Shown here one piece after another: positions 1-12,850 of a DNA stretch of 48,689 nt; within the stretch, counting starts at the first letter, position 1, and every line of letters starts with the position of its first letter. The notes beneath the pieces are model-generated. The model saw nothing but the letters and a program-made list of their open reading frames with translations, did not search any database and had not been told where the DNA came from. Origin of the DNA: Haloarcula argentinensis DSM 12282 (GTDB lineage Archaea; Halobacteriota; Halobacteria; Halobacteriales; Haloarculaceae); contig AOLX01000015.1 of assembly GCA_000336895.1 (NCBI GenBank), positions 7,596-56,284 of the forward strand. Direction: 5' to 3'. The position numbers were made by a program, and so were the translations under genes.

Positions 1-15
1 TGGCGAGGGGTTTCA

Positions 16-109
16 CTTCTCGCGACCAGCGGGAGCGAGAAGGTCGTTTTTAGCGTAGATTTTTGCGAACCCACTCCCCGCAGCGCCGGAGGCGCGAGGA
101 GAGGGGGTG
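16..109. repeat. Two adjacent hairpin-forming inverted repeats
   Basis: The first hairpin has 8-bp arms (16-23 CTTCTCGC, 35-42 GCGAGAAG) with an 11-base loop, followed by a T run at 47-51. The second, around 72-109, has a GCGCC/GGCGC core with a three-base loop and imperfect CACTCCCC/GGGGGTG outer arms. On the plus strand the first looks like a terminator for a gene lying left of the window. The GC-rich second one could terminate the leftward flavoprotein gene or be a dispersed intergenic repeat. Seen directly; function inferred. Confidence 0.4.
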
Positions 110-126
110 ACGTAAAAAGGTACTCG

Positions 127-1296
127 CTACATGTCAGGCCAGGCCTTGGCGGCCCGGCCGACACCGGTCATGTCGTTGATCCAGCGGGCGGCAATAGCTT
201 TCTTCAGCAGTTTCGCGGGCATCCCGCCGAAGGTTTCGATAGGCATGTTCACCACGTCGTGGGCGACAGCTTTCTCGCCGACCGAAACGACTGTGCCCTT
301 GTCCTTGTGGGTCCACGTCTTCAGCGGCTGGCCGCGCGCCGCGCGAGCGAGGTTTTCGCCGGCGACCTCGGCGGCTTGCCAAGCAGCCTGAGCGGTCGGC
401 GGCGCGGGCTGGTCGCCCGGCTGGTCGATCAGTGCCGAGTCGCCGATGGCGAAGACGTGCTCGTCGTCGGTCTGGAAGTTTCCTTCTGCATGGACGCGGT
501 GGTTGCGCTCGTCCTTGTCCAGCTCAACGTCCTGCATGCAATCGCGGCCGGTGATGCCGCCCGTCCAGACCAGTACGTCGTAGTCCAGTTCGTCCTCGTC
601 GCCAATGTAGACCGTCTCCTCGTCGACCTCGCCGATGAACTCCCCGCACTTGATGTTCACGTCGGCGGCCTCCAGGCGCTTGCGCAGGGCACCCTGGAGT
701 TCGGGGTCGCTGTTGGGCAGGACCTGGTCGAGGCCTTCGACGAGATGGATGTCGATGGGCGCGTTGTGTTCGTCGCGGAACTCGGCGACCTCGCCGGCGG
801 TCTGGATACCAGAGAGGCCGGCACCGCCGATGACGACCTGTGCTGGGTCGTTCGTGGAGGCTTCGCGGGCGGCTTGCTGGATCTTGTCGTGGATGTCGAG
901 GGCGTCGTCGAGGCTCTTGAGCGTCAGAGCGTACTCTTCGAGCCCCTCGATACCGAAGAAGGCCGTCTGGGAGCCCAGCCCCACGAGCAAGTAGTCGTAC
1001 TCGACGGTGTCGGAATCGGCGAGGTCAACTTCCTGGGCGTCGGTGTCGATGCCGACGACCTCGTCCTGAATGAATGCGGTCGAGGGCTGTTTGATCTCGT
1101 GAACGGGGATAGCGATGTTCTCCTGCACGCTCGGGTCCCGGATGCAGCGGTGGGACTCGTGCAAGACCAGATGATAGTCCGTCTCAGAAACCCACGTGAC
1201 ATCAACGTCCGTCTCACCATCTAACTCGTCCTCTAAGCTCTTGATTGCCCCCGCGCCAGCGTACCCCGCTCCGAGCACGACCACGTTCTCTGTCAT
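127..1296 (-). CDS. NAD(P)/FAD-dependent oxidoreductase, type II NADH dehydrogenase-like
   Basis: A 389-residue flavoprotein of the pyridine nucleotide-disulfide oxidoreductase family, most like type II NADH dehydrogenases, which pass electrons from NADH to quinone at the inner membrane face without pumping ions. The FAD-binding glycine motif GAGYAGAG is at residues 9-16, a second dinucleotide fold with GGAGLSG lies near 160, and the C-terminal FAD motif HVFAIGDSA is near 300. The last ~40 residues form a basic, amphipathic tail typical of the NDH-2 membrane anchor. I start it at MTENVVVLGAGYAG; the open frame extends about 90 residues further upstream, but that extension has arginine/serine-rich out-of-frame composition. 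It is transcribed alone, with the regulator gene upstream on the same strand 145 bases away. Sulfide:quinone reductase is the main alternative, but I see no conserved cysteine pair for it. Confidence 0.88.
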   Translation of the reverse strand: MTENVVVLGAGYAGAGAIKSLEDELDGETDVDVTWVSETDYHLVLHESHRCIRDPSVQENIAIPVHEIKQPSTAFIQDEVVGIDTDAQEVDLADSDTVEYDYLLVGLGSQTAFFGIEGLEEYALTLKSLDDALDIHDKIQQAAREASTNDPAQVVIGGAGLSGIQTAGEVAEFRDEHNAPIDIHLVEGLDQVLPNSDPELQGALRKRLEAADVNIKCGEFIGEVDEETVYIGDEDELDYDVLVWTGGITGRDCMQDVELDKDERNHRVHAEGNFQTDDEHVFAIGDSALIDQPGDQPAPPTAQAAWQAAEVAGENLARAARGQPLKTWTHKDKGTVVSVGEKAVAHDVVNMPIETFGGMPAKLLKKAIAARWINDMTGVGRAAKAWPDM

Positions 1297-1441
1297 ACTG
1301 GAGACTCTGAAACCAACTGATACAAACCCTTTGAAATCCCTCTCATCGGGGGAAGGATTCTCCGGCGAGATCCGGAACCAATGCGGTATGATGCGGCCCC
1401 GGTGACCGCAGAAAAACAATTCAAAAAACCAGAGACACGGA

Positions 1442-1975
1442 CTAGTGTTCCGGTTCGCCCGCCGGTGCCCGCATATCGTCGATAGCGAGGATGAGTTTGT
1501 TGTTGGTGTCGTCCTTTCCTTCGAGCGTCCCGATAATCTGGAGTTTCGACAGTGGTGTCGGCCCAACTGTCACCGAGTCGCCTTCGTGGAATTCGGACAT
1601 CGTACCCTGAAGCTGAATCTCCGCACGACACTCCTCGGGGTGGTGGACGCTGGTCAGGTCGATCTCCTCGACGTTCGAGTGTTCGACGAGCTCGCCGTTG
1701 TGGCGTAGCGGGACTTCCGCAGCCTGGTCCATGTCCTGAATCTGGAGCGCGTCGTAGGCGTTGGCGGTGGGCTTGTACCCACCTTTGGGGCCGGGAACGC
1801 CCTCGACAAGCTGCAGGGCCTTGAGGCTCTGCATCTGGTTGCGGATCGTACCGGGGTTTCGATCGACTTTCTCAGCAATATCCTCGCCTTTGACAGCGCT
1901 TTCGCTTTCCCGATAGAGATTTACCAGTTCCTGCAGAATGTTCTTTTGACTGGGTGTCAGTTCGATAGATGACAT
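1442..1975 (-). CDS. Winged-helix transcriptional regulator (TrmB/Rrf2-like), haloarchaeal
   Basis: A 177-residue predicted DNA-binding protein. Residues 1-70 form a winged helix-turn-helix: SPSQ-like helix 1, then GEDIAEKVDRNPGTIRNQ as the helix-turn-helix and KGGYKPT as the wing. The C-terminal half (about 85-170) is a beta-rich region containing a histidine/cysteine stretch, HHPEEC, which might bind a ligand or metal; I do not recognise the domain. A TATA-like box lies 26-31 bases upstream of the ATG with a perfect 14-bp inverted repeat beside it, suggesting self-regulation. It diverges from the epimerase gene, so it could also control that gene. The regulator class is fairly sure; its signal is unknown. 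Confidence 0.75.
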   Translation of the reverse strand: MSSIELTPSQKNILQELVNLYRESESAVKGEDIAEKVDRNPGTIRNQMQSLKALQLVEGVPGPKGGYKPTANAYDALQIQDMDQAAEVPLRHNGELVEHSNVEEIDLTSVHHPEECRAEIQLQGTMSEFHEGDSVTVGPTPLSKLQIIGTLEGKDDTNNKLILAIDDMRAPAGEPEH

Positions 1976-2000
1976 AATGTCCTGTTCGGTACAGCCGTCC

Positions 2001-2006
2001 TTAAAT
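2001..2006 (-). promoter_or_regulatory. TATA box of the winged-helix regulator gene
   Basis: On the minus strand the bases read ATTTAA, 26-31 bases before the ATG at 1975. This is the spacing of haloarchaeal leaderless promoters. Inferred from position and sequence. Confidence 0.55.
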
Positions 2007-2008
2007 GC

Positions 2009-2022
2009 GACGGTAAACCGTC
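2009..2022. promoter_or_regulatory. Candidate operator, perfect inverted repeat GACGGT-AA-ACCGTC
   Basis: A 14-bp inverted repeat with 6-bp arms and a 2-base centre sits directly upstream of the regulator's TATA box, where the archaeal BRE element would be. A further half-site (AACCGTC, 2026-2032) follows. It lies between the divergent regulator and epimerase genes and would be a natural autoregulatory site. Repeat seen; role inferred. Confidence 0.5.
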
Positions 2023-2057
2023 TGGAACCGTCTTAGAATCGCGGAAAACGTTAGTAC

Positions 2058-2063
2058 TTTATT
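2058..2063 (+). promoter_or_regulatory. TATA box of the epimerase gene
   Basis: TTTATT lies 23-28 bases before the ATG at 2086, consistent with a leaderless or very short-leader transcript. Confidence 0.5.
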
Positions 2064-2085
2064 GCATCGCTGACCTGACACAGAT

Positions 2086-3003
2086 ATGGAAAATAATCGC
2101 ATTCTGGTGACCGGCGGTGGGGGGTTCATCGGGGCAAACCTCGCGAACAAACTGGCCGAGAACAACGATGTCGTCGCTCTAGATGACGGGTACCTCGGCA
2201 CGCCCGAGAACGTATCAGAAGACGTAGAGTACGTGGAGCAGAGCGTCCTCGACGACGACCTGCCGACCGACGTAGACGTGGTGTTCCACCTCGCAGCGCT
2301 CTCCTCCTACGCAATGCACGAGGACAATCCGACCCACGGCGCTCGCGTGAACGTCGAGGGGTTCGTCAACACTGTCGAGCAGGCCCGGGACGACGGCTGT
2401 GACACCGTCGTCTACGCCTCGACGTCCTCCATCTACGGCAGTCGGACCGAGCCCTCGCCGGAAGATATGGACGTGACGGTCAACACCGGCTACGAGGCCT
2501 CGAAGATGGCCCGGGAGACGTACGCCGAGTACTTCCAGAACCACTACGACCTCACGCTCGCCGGGATGCGCTTCTTTTCCGTCTATCAGGGCTACGGTGG
2601 CGCGGAGGAACACAAAGGTGAGTACGCCAACGTCATCGCCCAGTTCGCCGACGACCTGGCCAGCGGCAACGCACCGAAGCTGTACGGTGACGGCGAGCAG
2701 ACTCGCGATTTCACCCACGTCGACGACATCGTCCGCGGACTCGTCCTGGCCGCCGAGCACGAACTGAACGGCGTGTACAACCTCGGCACCGGCGAAGCCT
2801 ACGACTTCAACACCGTCGTCGAGATGCTGAACGACGAGCTCGGAACGGACATCGAACCGGAGTACGTCGAGAACCCGATCCCCGAGGACGTGTACGTCCA
2901 TGACACCTGCGCTGACTTCTCGAAGATGCACGAGGCGACGGGCTGGGAACCGGAGATCAGCTTCGAAGAGGGTATCGAGCTGGTCTGTGCGCCGTATACG
3001 TAG
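2086..3003 (+). CDS. NAD-dependent epimerase/dehydratase (extended SDR, GalE/WbpP-like)
   Basis: A 305-residue extended short-chain dehydrogenase/reductase, the family that epimerises or dehydrates nucleotide sugars such as UDP-glucose using tightly bound NAD. The Rossmann motif TGGGGFIGANL is at residues 9-19, the conserved serine region ASTSSIYG near 120, and the catalytic pair YEASK has Tyr136 and Lys140. The C-terminal half carries the nucleotide-sugar contact YGDGEQTRDFTHVDD near 206. Length is usual for the family. It is a single gene with its own TATA box, divergent from the winged-helix regulator and 62 bases ahead of arginase. The substrate cannot be assigned; surface glycan precursor synthesis (S-layer glycoprotein, archaellin) is the likely use. 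Confidence 0.85.
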   Translation: MENNRILVTGGGGFIGANLANKLAENNDVVALDDGYLGTPENVSEDVEYVEQSVLDDDLPTDVDVVFHLAALSSYAMHEDNPTHGARVNVEGFVNTVEQARDDGCDTVVYASTSSIYGSRTEPSPEDMDVTVNTGYEASKMARETYAEYFQNHYDLTLAGMRFFSVYQGYGGAEEHKGEYANVIAQFADDLASGNAPKLYGDGEQTRDFTHVDDIVRGLVLAAEHELNGVYNLGTGEAYDFNTVVEMLNDELGTDIEPEYVENPIPEDVYVHDTCADFSKMHEATGWEPEISFEEGIELVCAPYT

Positions 3004-3037
3004 GAAGCCGCGCCTGTCGCTGCCCCAACGCTGGGTC

Positions 3038-3043
3038 TTTATT
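3038..3043 (+). promoter_or_regulatory. TATA box of the arginase gene
   Basis: TTTATT lies 23-28 bases before the arginase ATG, so arginase probably has its own promoter and is not read only through from the epimerase. Confidence 0.45.
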
Positions 3044-3065
3044 TGCCGCCCGTGGAGGCGATAGT

Positions 3066-3980
3066 ATGCAACAACAGGTTCGCGTGCTCGGCGTGCCGAT
3101 GGACCTCGGTGCCGACCGGCGCGGTGTCGACATGGGACCATCAGCGATCCGGTACGGCGGCCTCGCCGACCAGTTGTCGGATATCGGTATCGATTGTATC
3201 GACGGCGGCGACATCGCCGTGCCGCGACCGGAGGAGCGCGACCCCGACGCCGGGAGCTTAGAGAACGGTCGCGCAAAATTTTTCAGGGAAACGAAAGAGG
3301 TCTGTGAGGACGTGACGACGGCGGTCGACGCGACCTTTCAGGAAGGGTGGTTCCCGCTCGTTCTGGGCGGCGACCACTCTATCGGCATCGGTACCATTGC
3401 CGGTGCGGCCCGCGAGGACGAGGAACTGGGCGTCATCTGGTTCGATGCCCACGGTGATTTCAACACACCGGAGACCACACCCAGCGGGAACATCCACGGG
3501 ATGTCGCTGGCGGCCGTCCTCGGTCTCGGTGAGTTCTCGGACCACGAGTGGGCGCACACACCAGCGGTGAGCGAGGAAAACGTCGTCATCGTCGGGCTGC
3601 GAGACGTGGACGACGGGGAACGCCGGCTGATCGAAAAAAGCGATATTACAGCATACACGATGTCTGATATCGACGCCCGGAGCGCGCCGGAGGTCGTCGA
3701 CGAGGCGCTGGATATCGCCACTGATGGGACGGACGGGATACACGTCTCGCTCGACCTCGACTGGCTCGACCCGACGGAAGCCCCCGGCGTCGGGACGCCG
3801 GTTCGTGGCGGCGTCTCCTACCGCGAGGCCCACATTGCGATGGAGTACGTCGCCGAACACCACGACCAGATGCGTTCGATGGAACTGGTCGAAGTGAACC
3901 CGATTCTCGACGAACACAACCGCACCGCTGAACTGGCCTGTGAACTCGTCGCCAGTGCCTTCGGCAAGCGCGTACTGTAA
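3066..3980 (+). CDS. rocF: Arginase
   Basis: Arginase splits L-arginine into L-ornithine and urea with a binuclear manganese centre. The 304-residue protein has all the expected metal ligands: His104 (GGDHS), Asp127, His129 and Asp131 (DAHGDFN), and Asp230 and Asp232 (SLDLDWLD). Glu276 (EVNPILDEHN) matches the guanidinium-binding glutamate. The stretch NTPETTPSGNIHG favours arginase over agmatinase, which shares the fold. No other arginine-catabolism gene is adjacent. The frame ends 49 bases before gyrA, which converges on it. Confidence 0.88.
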   Translation: MQQQVRVLGVPMDLGADRRGVDMGPSAIRYGGLADQLSDIGIDCIDGGDIAVPRPEERDPDAGSLENGRAKFFRETKEVCEDVTTAVDATFQEGWFPLVLGGDHSIGIGTIAGAAREDEELGVIWFDAHGDFNTPETTPSGNIHGMSLAAVLGLGEFSDHEWAHTPAVSEENVVIVGLRDVDDGERRLIEKSDITAYTMSDIDARSAPEVVDEALDIATDGTDGIHVSLDLDWLDPTEAPGVGTPVRGGVSYREAHIAMEYVAEHHDQMRSMELVEVNPILDEHNRTAELACELVASAFGKRVL

Positions 3981-4029
3981 CTGTTTAACCGCAAGAAGGC
4001 GATACAACCACGCGACCGGGAATTGAGCC

Positions 4030-8408
<4,379 letters not shown>

Positions 8409-8433
8409 TTACCAGTCCTAATAGAGGGGCACG

Positions 8434-8439
8434 TATAAA
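8434..8439 (-). promoter_or_regulatory. TATA box of gyrBA
   Basis: The minus strand reads TTTATA 32-37 bases before the gyrB ATG. It lies in the 138-base gap shared with top6B, which reads the other way. Confidence 0.55.
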
Positions 8440-8506
8440 GCTCCCGCACGCGCGCGGGGCCGCGGTTTCGGGGTCAGTTTTCACTTTCACTCTGGTGGCG
8501 ATTACC

Positions 8507-8512
8507 TTTTAA
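8507..8512 (+). promoter_or_regulatory. TATA box of top6BA
   Basis: TTTTAA lies 29-34 bases before the top6B ATG. It is about 70 bases from the gyrB box on the other strand, with a GC-rich stretch between. Confidence 0.5.
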
Positions 8513-8540
8513 CCCCGACGCGGGTACGTACCGCACGACA

Positions 8541-10931
8541 ATGACCTCGTATCAGTCGCGACTCGGCGAGGGCGAGGGGATCGCCGAGGAGTTGGCCGAA
8601 TCCCAGCGGGCCATCTCCATCGCCGAGTTCTTCGAGAAGAACAAGCACATGCTGGGCTTCGACTCGGAGGCCCGGGCGCTCGTCACGGCCGTCAAGGAGG
8701 CCGTCGACAACGCGCTCGACGCCTGCGAGGAGGCCGGTATTCTCCCCGATATCTACGTCGAGATTCAGGAGTCCGGCGACTACTACAAACTGGTCGTCGA
8801 GGACAACGGCCCCGGGATTACGAAGGAACAGGCACCGAAAATCTTCGGGAAGCTCCTGTATGGCTCCCGGTTCCACGCCAGAGAGCAGAACCGCGGACAG
8901 CAGGGAATCGGGATTTCTGCGGCTGTGCTCTACTCGCAGCTGACCTCCGGGAAGCCGGCGAAGATCACCTCCCGGCCGAAGGGCCAGGACGAGGCACAGT
9001 ACTTCGAACTCATCGTCGACACGGACACCAACGAACCCGAGATCAGCGTCGACGAGACGACGACGTGGGAGCGCCCCCATGGGACGCGTATCGAACTGGA
9101 GATGGAAGCCAATATGCGGGCCCGGTCGACACTGCGGGACTACATTCAGGACACTGCTGTGGTCAACCCCCACGCCCGCATCGAGTTCGACGAGCCGGGG
9201 CTGGACGAGTCCCTGAAGTTCGAGCGGGCCGAGCGCGCGGATCTCCCGGACGAGACGGAAGAGATCCGCCCGCACCCCCACGGCGTCGAACTGGGGACAC
9301 TCCTGAAGATGCTCGAAGCCACGGATTCCTACTCTGTGTCCGGCTTCATGCAGGAGGAGTTCACCCGCGTCGGCGGGAAGACCGCCGACAGCGTCATCGC
9401 GAACTTCAACGACCGCCACTACGGCCGCGGCATGGCCTGGCAGCCGCCGAAGGTCAACGAGGACGCCGACATCGAGCGTGCTGTCGAGGACGCCGTGGCG
9501 AACAAAGGCGCTGAGACCACTGCGACGTTCGCAGCCGCCGTGTCCGACGCCATCCACGACCGTGACCGAGTCGCGTACCACGAGGTCGAAGCCATCGTCG
9601 ATTCGGCGGCCGAAGACGCCGAAGCGGACGGCGACACGACGTTCGGCGCGACAGTTCGAGAAAACGCCGTCGAAGCCGCCTGGGGTGCCGTCAGCGACAA
9701 CCTATCGAGCGATCTCTACGCGCTCGTCGACGAGGTAACGACGAAGCGCAAAGACGACGCCGCAATCGAGGGGCTGGCGAGCCGACTGGCCGACAAGTTC
9801 GACGGCGGCGGCCGACACCGGCTGACCCGCGACGAACTCCGTGGCTACATCGACCGCGCGGCCGATATGACCGAGGAGCAAGACGACGCCACCTTCGGTG
9901 AGACGGCCCGCGAAAACGTGCTGGAGGCGCTCTGGACGGCCGCCGAGGGTGTCCCGGAGGAGCCGCCAAAGGTCTCCGATATCGCTGACGACCGCGATAC
10001 GGCGAGCGAACTGCTGTCAGCGATGCGTGAGACGGACATCATCGCACCGCCGACTGACTGTCTCTCCCCCATCAGCGCAGAACTCGTCGAGGAAGGACTC
10101 CGGAAAGAGTTCGACGCGGACTTCTACGCTGCGTCGACGCGAGATGCGTCGGTCCACGGCGGCGACCCGTTCATCGTCGAGGCCGGTATCGCCTACGGCG
10201 GTGAACTCGAAAGTGAGGGGACAGTCGACGTGATGCGATTCGCCAACCGGGTCCCGCTGGTGTACCAGCGCGGGGCCTGTGCGACGACGGACGTAGTGAA
10301 GTCCATCCGCTGGCGCAACTACAACCTCGACCAGCCCGGTGGCTCCGGCATTCCGAAGGGGCCGGCCGTCATCATGGTCCACGTCGCCTCGACGAACGTG
10401 CCCTTCACCAGCGAGTCCAAGGACGCCATCGCCAACGTCCCCGAGATGGAAGACGAAATCGAACTCGCAATCCGGGAGGCTGCCCGCGAACTCAAAAGCT
10501 ACCTGAACAAGCGCCGTTCGATGCAACAGCGCCGCGAGAAACAGGACAAGCTCGCGACTATTCTGCCGGAGATGGCCGAGAAGCTCACCGAGGTCACCGA
10601 CAACGACGAGCTACACATCGATGACTCGCTGGCCCGCATCATGAACAACGTCCTCGTCGAGCGCGAGGTCGAGGACGACACGGTCCGGGTCCGTATCGAG
10701 AACAACGACGACACGAACGCGGACGTGGAACTGACCGACATCGTCACCGCCGAACCGCAGGTCACCAACGGCGCGACGGTCGTCGAGATGGACGGCGAGT
10801 GGTTCGTCAAGTGGTCCCCGACTGTCGGGGCCGGTGAAACCGCCGTCCTCGAATACAGCGTGACTGGCGAGGCCGAGTTCACCGTCTCGGTCGACGGCAT
10901 CGAAGAGGAGAAACTCACGGTGAACGCCTGA
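8541..10931 (+). CDS. top6B: DNA topoisomerase VI subunit B
   Basis: Top6B is the ATPase subunit of archaeal topoisomerase VI (A2B2), which passes one duplex through another to relax and decatenate DNA. The GHKL ATPase has [13 protein letters not shown] (53-65), VEDNGPGI (86-93) and [21 protein letters not shown] (119-139). An H2TH domain follows (about 245-305). The transducer domain carries [11 protein letters not shown] and the switch-loop TSESK near 623-627. A C-terminal Ig-like domain (700-796) resembles that of methanogen enzymes. At 796 residues it is long, mainly from an insertion at about 310-505 holding two copies of a ~36-residue unit (349-384 and 433-468). First gene of the top6BA pair; one base separates it from top6A. 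Confidence 0.95.
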   Translation: MTSYQSRLGEGEGIAEELAESQRAISIAEFFEKNKHMLGFDSEARALVTAVKEAVDNALDACEEAGILPDIYVEIQESGDYYKLVVEDNGPGITKEQAPKIFGKLLYGSRFHAREQNRGQQGIGISAAVLYSQLTSGKPAKITSRPKGQDEAQYFELIVDTDTNEPEISVDETTTWERPHGTRIELEMEANMRARSTLRDYIQDTAVVNPHARIEFDEPGLDESLKFERAERADLPDETEEIRPHPHGVELGTLLKMLEATDSYSVSGFMQEEFTRVGGKTADSVIANFNDRHYGRGMAWQPPKVNEDADIERAVEDAVANKGAETTATFAAAVSDAIHDRDRVAYHEVEAIVDSAAEDAEADGDTTFGATVRENAVEAAWGAVSDNLSSDLYALVDEVTTKRKDDAAIEGLASRLADKFDGGGRHRLTRDELRGYIDRAADMTEEQDDATFGETARENVLEALWTAAEGVPEEPPKVSDIADDRDTASELLSAMRETDIIAPPTDCLSPISAELVEEGLRKEFDADFYAASTRDASVHGGDPFIVEAGIAYGGELESEGTVDVMRFANRVPLVYQRGACATTDVVKSIRWRNYNLDQPGGSGIPKGPAVIMVHVASTNVPFTSESKDAIANVPEMEDEIELAIREAARELKSYLNKRRSMQQRREKQDKLATILPEMAEKLTEVTDNDELHIDDSLARIMNNVLVEREVEDDTVRVRIENNDDTNADVELTDIVTAEPQVTNGATVVEMDGEWFVKWSPTVGAGETAVLEYSVTGEAEFTVSVDGIEEEKLTVNA

Positions 10932-10932
10932 T

Positions 10933-12039
10933 ATGAGCACCGACTCAGACACCACACCCGACACCGAGGAAGCGCGCGAGCAACTCATCGACCTCGCGGC
11001 GGACTTCTACGACCAGTTCGCCGACGGTGAGGTCCCGACAATGACGATTCCTACCCGGACCAAGTCCAATATCGTCTTCGACGAAGACGAGCAGGTCTGG
11101 GTGTACGGCGACCGCAACTCCACGCGGTCGGCCAAGACGATATCGGGGGCCGAGAAGATTCTGAAGGCCGTCTACACCATCGACTTCCTCTCCCAGCAAC
11201 TGGAGGAAGACCGCTCATCGACCCTGCGTGAACTGTACTACCTCTCCGAGTCCTGGGACCTCGACGAGGCCCAGTTCAACACGCAAGACGAGTCGAACAA
11301 CCTCATCGAGGACCTGGAGATCGTCTCCGACGTCAAACGCGAGGACTTCCACATGCGCCCGGAAGAATCCGGAGCGAAGGTGATGGGGCCACTGCTCCTC
11401 CGCGAGCAGACCAACCGCGGGGACCGCGAGATCCACTGTCAGGACGACGTAGGGCAGGGCGGCTACCAGATCCCGAACAACCCCGACACCATCGAGTTCC
11501 TCGACAACGACGCGAAGTTCGTCCTTTGCGTGGAGACCGGCGGGATGCGCGACCGACTCGTCGAGAACGGCTTCGACGACGAGTACGACGCGCTGGTCGT
11601 CCACCTCGGCGGTCAGCCAGCGCGGGCGACCCGGCGGCTCATCAAACGACTCCACGACGAACTCGACCTCCCGGTCACGGTGTTCACTGACGGTGACCCG
11701 TGGTCGTACCGTATCTTCGGGTCGGTCTCCTACGGCTCGATCAAGAGCGCACACCTCTCCGAGTATCTGGCGACCCCCGAAGCCCAGTTCATCGGCATCC
11801 GCCCGGAGGACATCGTCGAGTACGAACTGCCGACGGACCCGCTGGCGGACTCCGACGTCAACGCCCTGGAGAGCGAACTGGAGGACCCGCGCTTCCAGAC
11901 CGACTTCTGGGAGGAACAGATCGAACTACAGCTCGATATCAACAAGAAGGCCGAGCAGCAGGCGCTCGCGTCCCGGGGGCTTGACTTCGTGACGGAGACG
12001 TACCTGCCCGAGCGGCTAGACGAGATGGGCCTCCTCTGA
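10933..12039 (+). CDS. top6A: DNA topoisomerase VI subunit A (Spo11-like)
   Basis: Top6A is the cleavage subunit of topoisomerase VI and the homologue of the meiotic protein Spo11. It forms a 5'-phosphotyrosyl link to DNA. In the 368-residue product the catalytic tyrosine is Tyr103 in [11 protein letters not shown], within a winged-helix domain. The TOPRIM domain shows Glu201 (CVETGGM) and the acidic pair Asp253/Asp255 ([10 protein letters not shown]). The start codon lies one base after the top6B stop, so the subunits should be made together. The stop codon directly abuts the stop of the converging MBL-fold gene with no base between. Confidence 0.96.
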   Translation: MSTDSDTTPDTEEAREQLIDLAADFYDQFADGEVPTMTIPTRTKSNIVFDEDEQVWVYGDRNSTRSAKTISGAEKILKAVYTIDFLSQQLEEDRSSTLRELYYLSESWDLDEAQFNTQDESNNLIEDLEIVSDVKREDFHMRPEESGAKVMGPLLLREQTNRGDREIHCQDDVGQGGYQIPNNPDTIEFLDNDAKFVLCVETGGMRDRLVENGFDDEYDALVVHLGGQPARATRRLIKRLHDELDLPVTVFTDGDPWSYRIFGSVSYGSIKSAHLSEYLATPEAQFIGIRPEDIVEYELPTDPLADSDVNALESELEDPRFQTDFWEEQIELQLDINKKAEQQALASRGLDFVTETYLPERLDEMGLL

Positions 12040-12786
12040 CTAGTTCTCGTCCAAGACGACCGGGACGCCGCGTTTCGCGACGTCTTCGGCAAACGCGCCG
12101 GAGTCCGCTTCCAGCGACGTGAACGTGTTGTAGTGCATCGGGAGCACGAGGTCGGGGTCCATCTCTTCAGCGAGGTCAGCGGCCTCGTGGCGGTTCATTG
12201 TGTAGTTCTTTGCGATAGAGGGAACGAACAGCGATACGTCGAGTTCGGCGTGGCCGTCCAATACGTCGGTGTCGCCGGGCCAGAACACGCGGGTATCATC
12301 TAGCGAGACGAGGAAGCCACAGCCGATGCCCTTCGGGTGGATCGGGCTGCCGTCGTCTTTCAGGTTTCGGCCATCCTCGTGGTTGTATGCCGGCATCGTC
12401 CAGATGGGAACGTCGTCGACCAGCACATCGGCCTCCATCGACACCTTACGGACCTCGTAGTCGAGATCGGCGAGGCGGTCGAGATCGCGGTCGGTCGCGT
12501 GGACGTTGATGCCTTCGAACGCAACAATGGTGGCGTCCTCGCTGGCGACACGGCGGATGCCGTCGGGGTCGTAGTGGTGGATGTGTGTCACACAGACGAT
12601 ATCCCCGTCTTCTGGTGCGTGGTCCCGCGTCGGCGGATGGCCGATCCCGGGCGTGTCTGGCTCCCACTCGCCGGTGAGGACGCCGTACCGACCGGGGTCG
12701 AAGTAGACGACCGTGTCCTCGCCTTCCAGCCGCAGGGTCGCGTAGCCGAGCCACTCCGCGGTGATGCCGTCGTGTCTGACTGTCAT
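12040..12786 (-). CDS. MBL-fold metal-dependent hydrolase (UlaG/COG2220-like)
   Basis: A 248-residue metallo-beta-lactamase-fold protein of the UlaG-like branch, which includes lactonases and uncharacterised hydrolases. The metal-binding motif appears as THIHHYDPDG with His68, His70, His71 and Asp73. Further ligands are likely His136 (YNHEDG), Asp172/Asp174 (WPGDTD) and His218 (MHYNTF). No signal peptide or membrane segment, so cytoplasmic. I start it at MTVRHDGITAEW; the frame reads upstream another 44 residues, but that part overlaps the ligase 3' region and has shadow-like composition. It converges on top6A with zero spacing and lies 64 bases downstream of the ligase stop. The substrate is not predictable. 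Confidence 0.82.
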   Translation of the reverse strand: MTVRHDGITAEWLGYATLRLEGEDTVVYFDPGRYGVLTGEWEPDTPGIGHPPTRDHAPEDGDIVCVTHIHHYDPDGIRRVASEDATIVAFEGINVHATDRDLDRLADLDYEVRKVSMEADVLVDDVPIWTMPAYNHEDGRNLKDDGSPIHPKGIGCGFLVSLDDTRVFWPGDTDVLDGHAELDVSLFVPSIAKNYTMNRHEAADLAEEMDPDLVLPMHYNTFTSLEADSGAFAEDVAKRGVPVVLDEN

Positions 12787-12850
12787 GAACGGTTGTTCTC
12801 GGAGACGCCCATTACGCGTGTCGGTCCGCTGCGAAACGGTCCTAACGGCG

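Noticed and set aside
1297..1566. N-terminal extension of the NADH dehydrogenase-like gene
   Set aside because: The extra ~90 residues lack homology-like character and overlap the 3' end of the regulator gene; the glycine motif directly follows the chosen Met.
2215..3276. An open frame antisense to the epimerase and the arginase start
   Set aside because: It spans two unrelated, well-supported genes and their promoter, so it is unlikely to be a gene.
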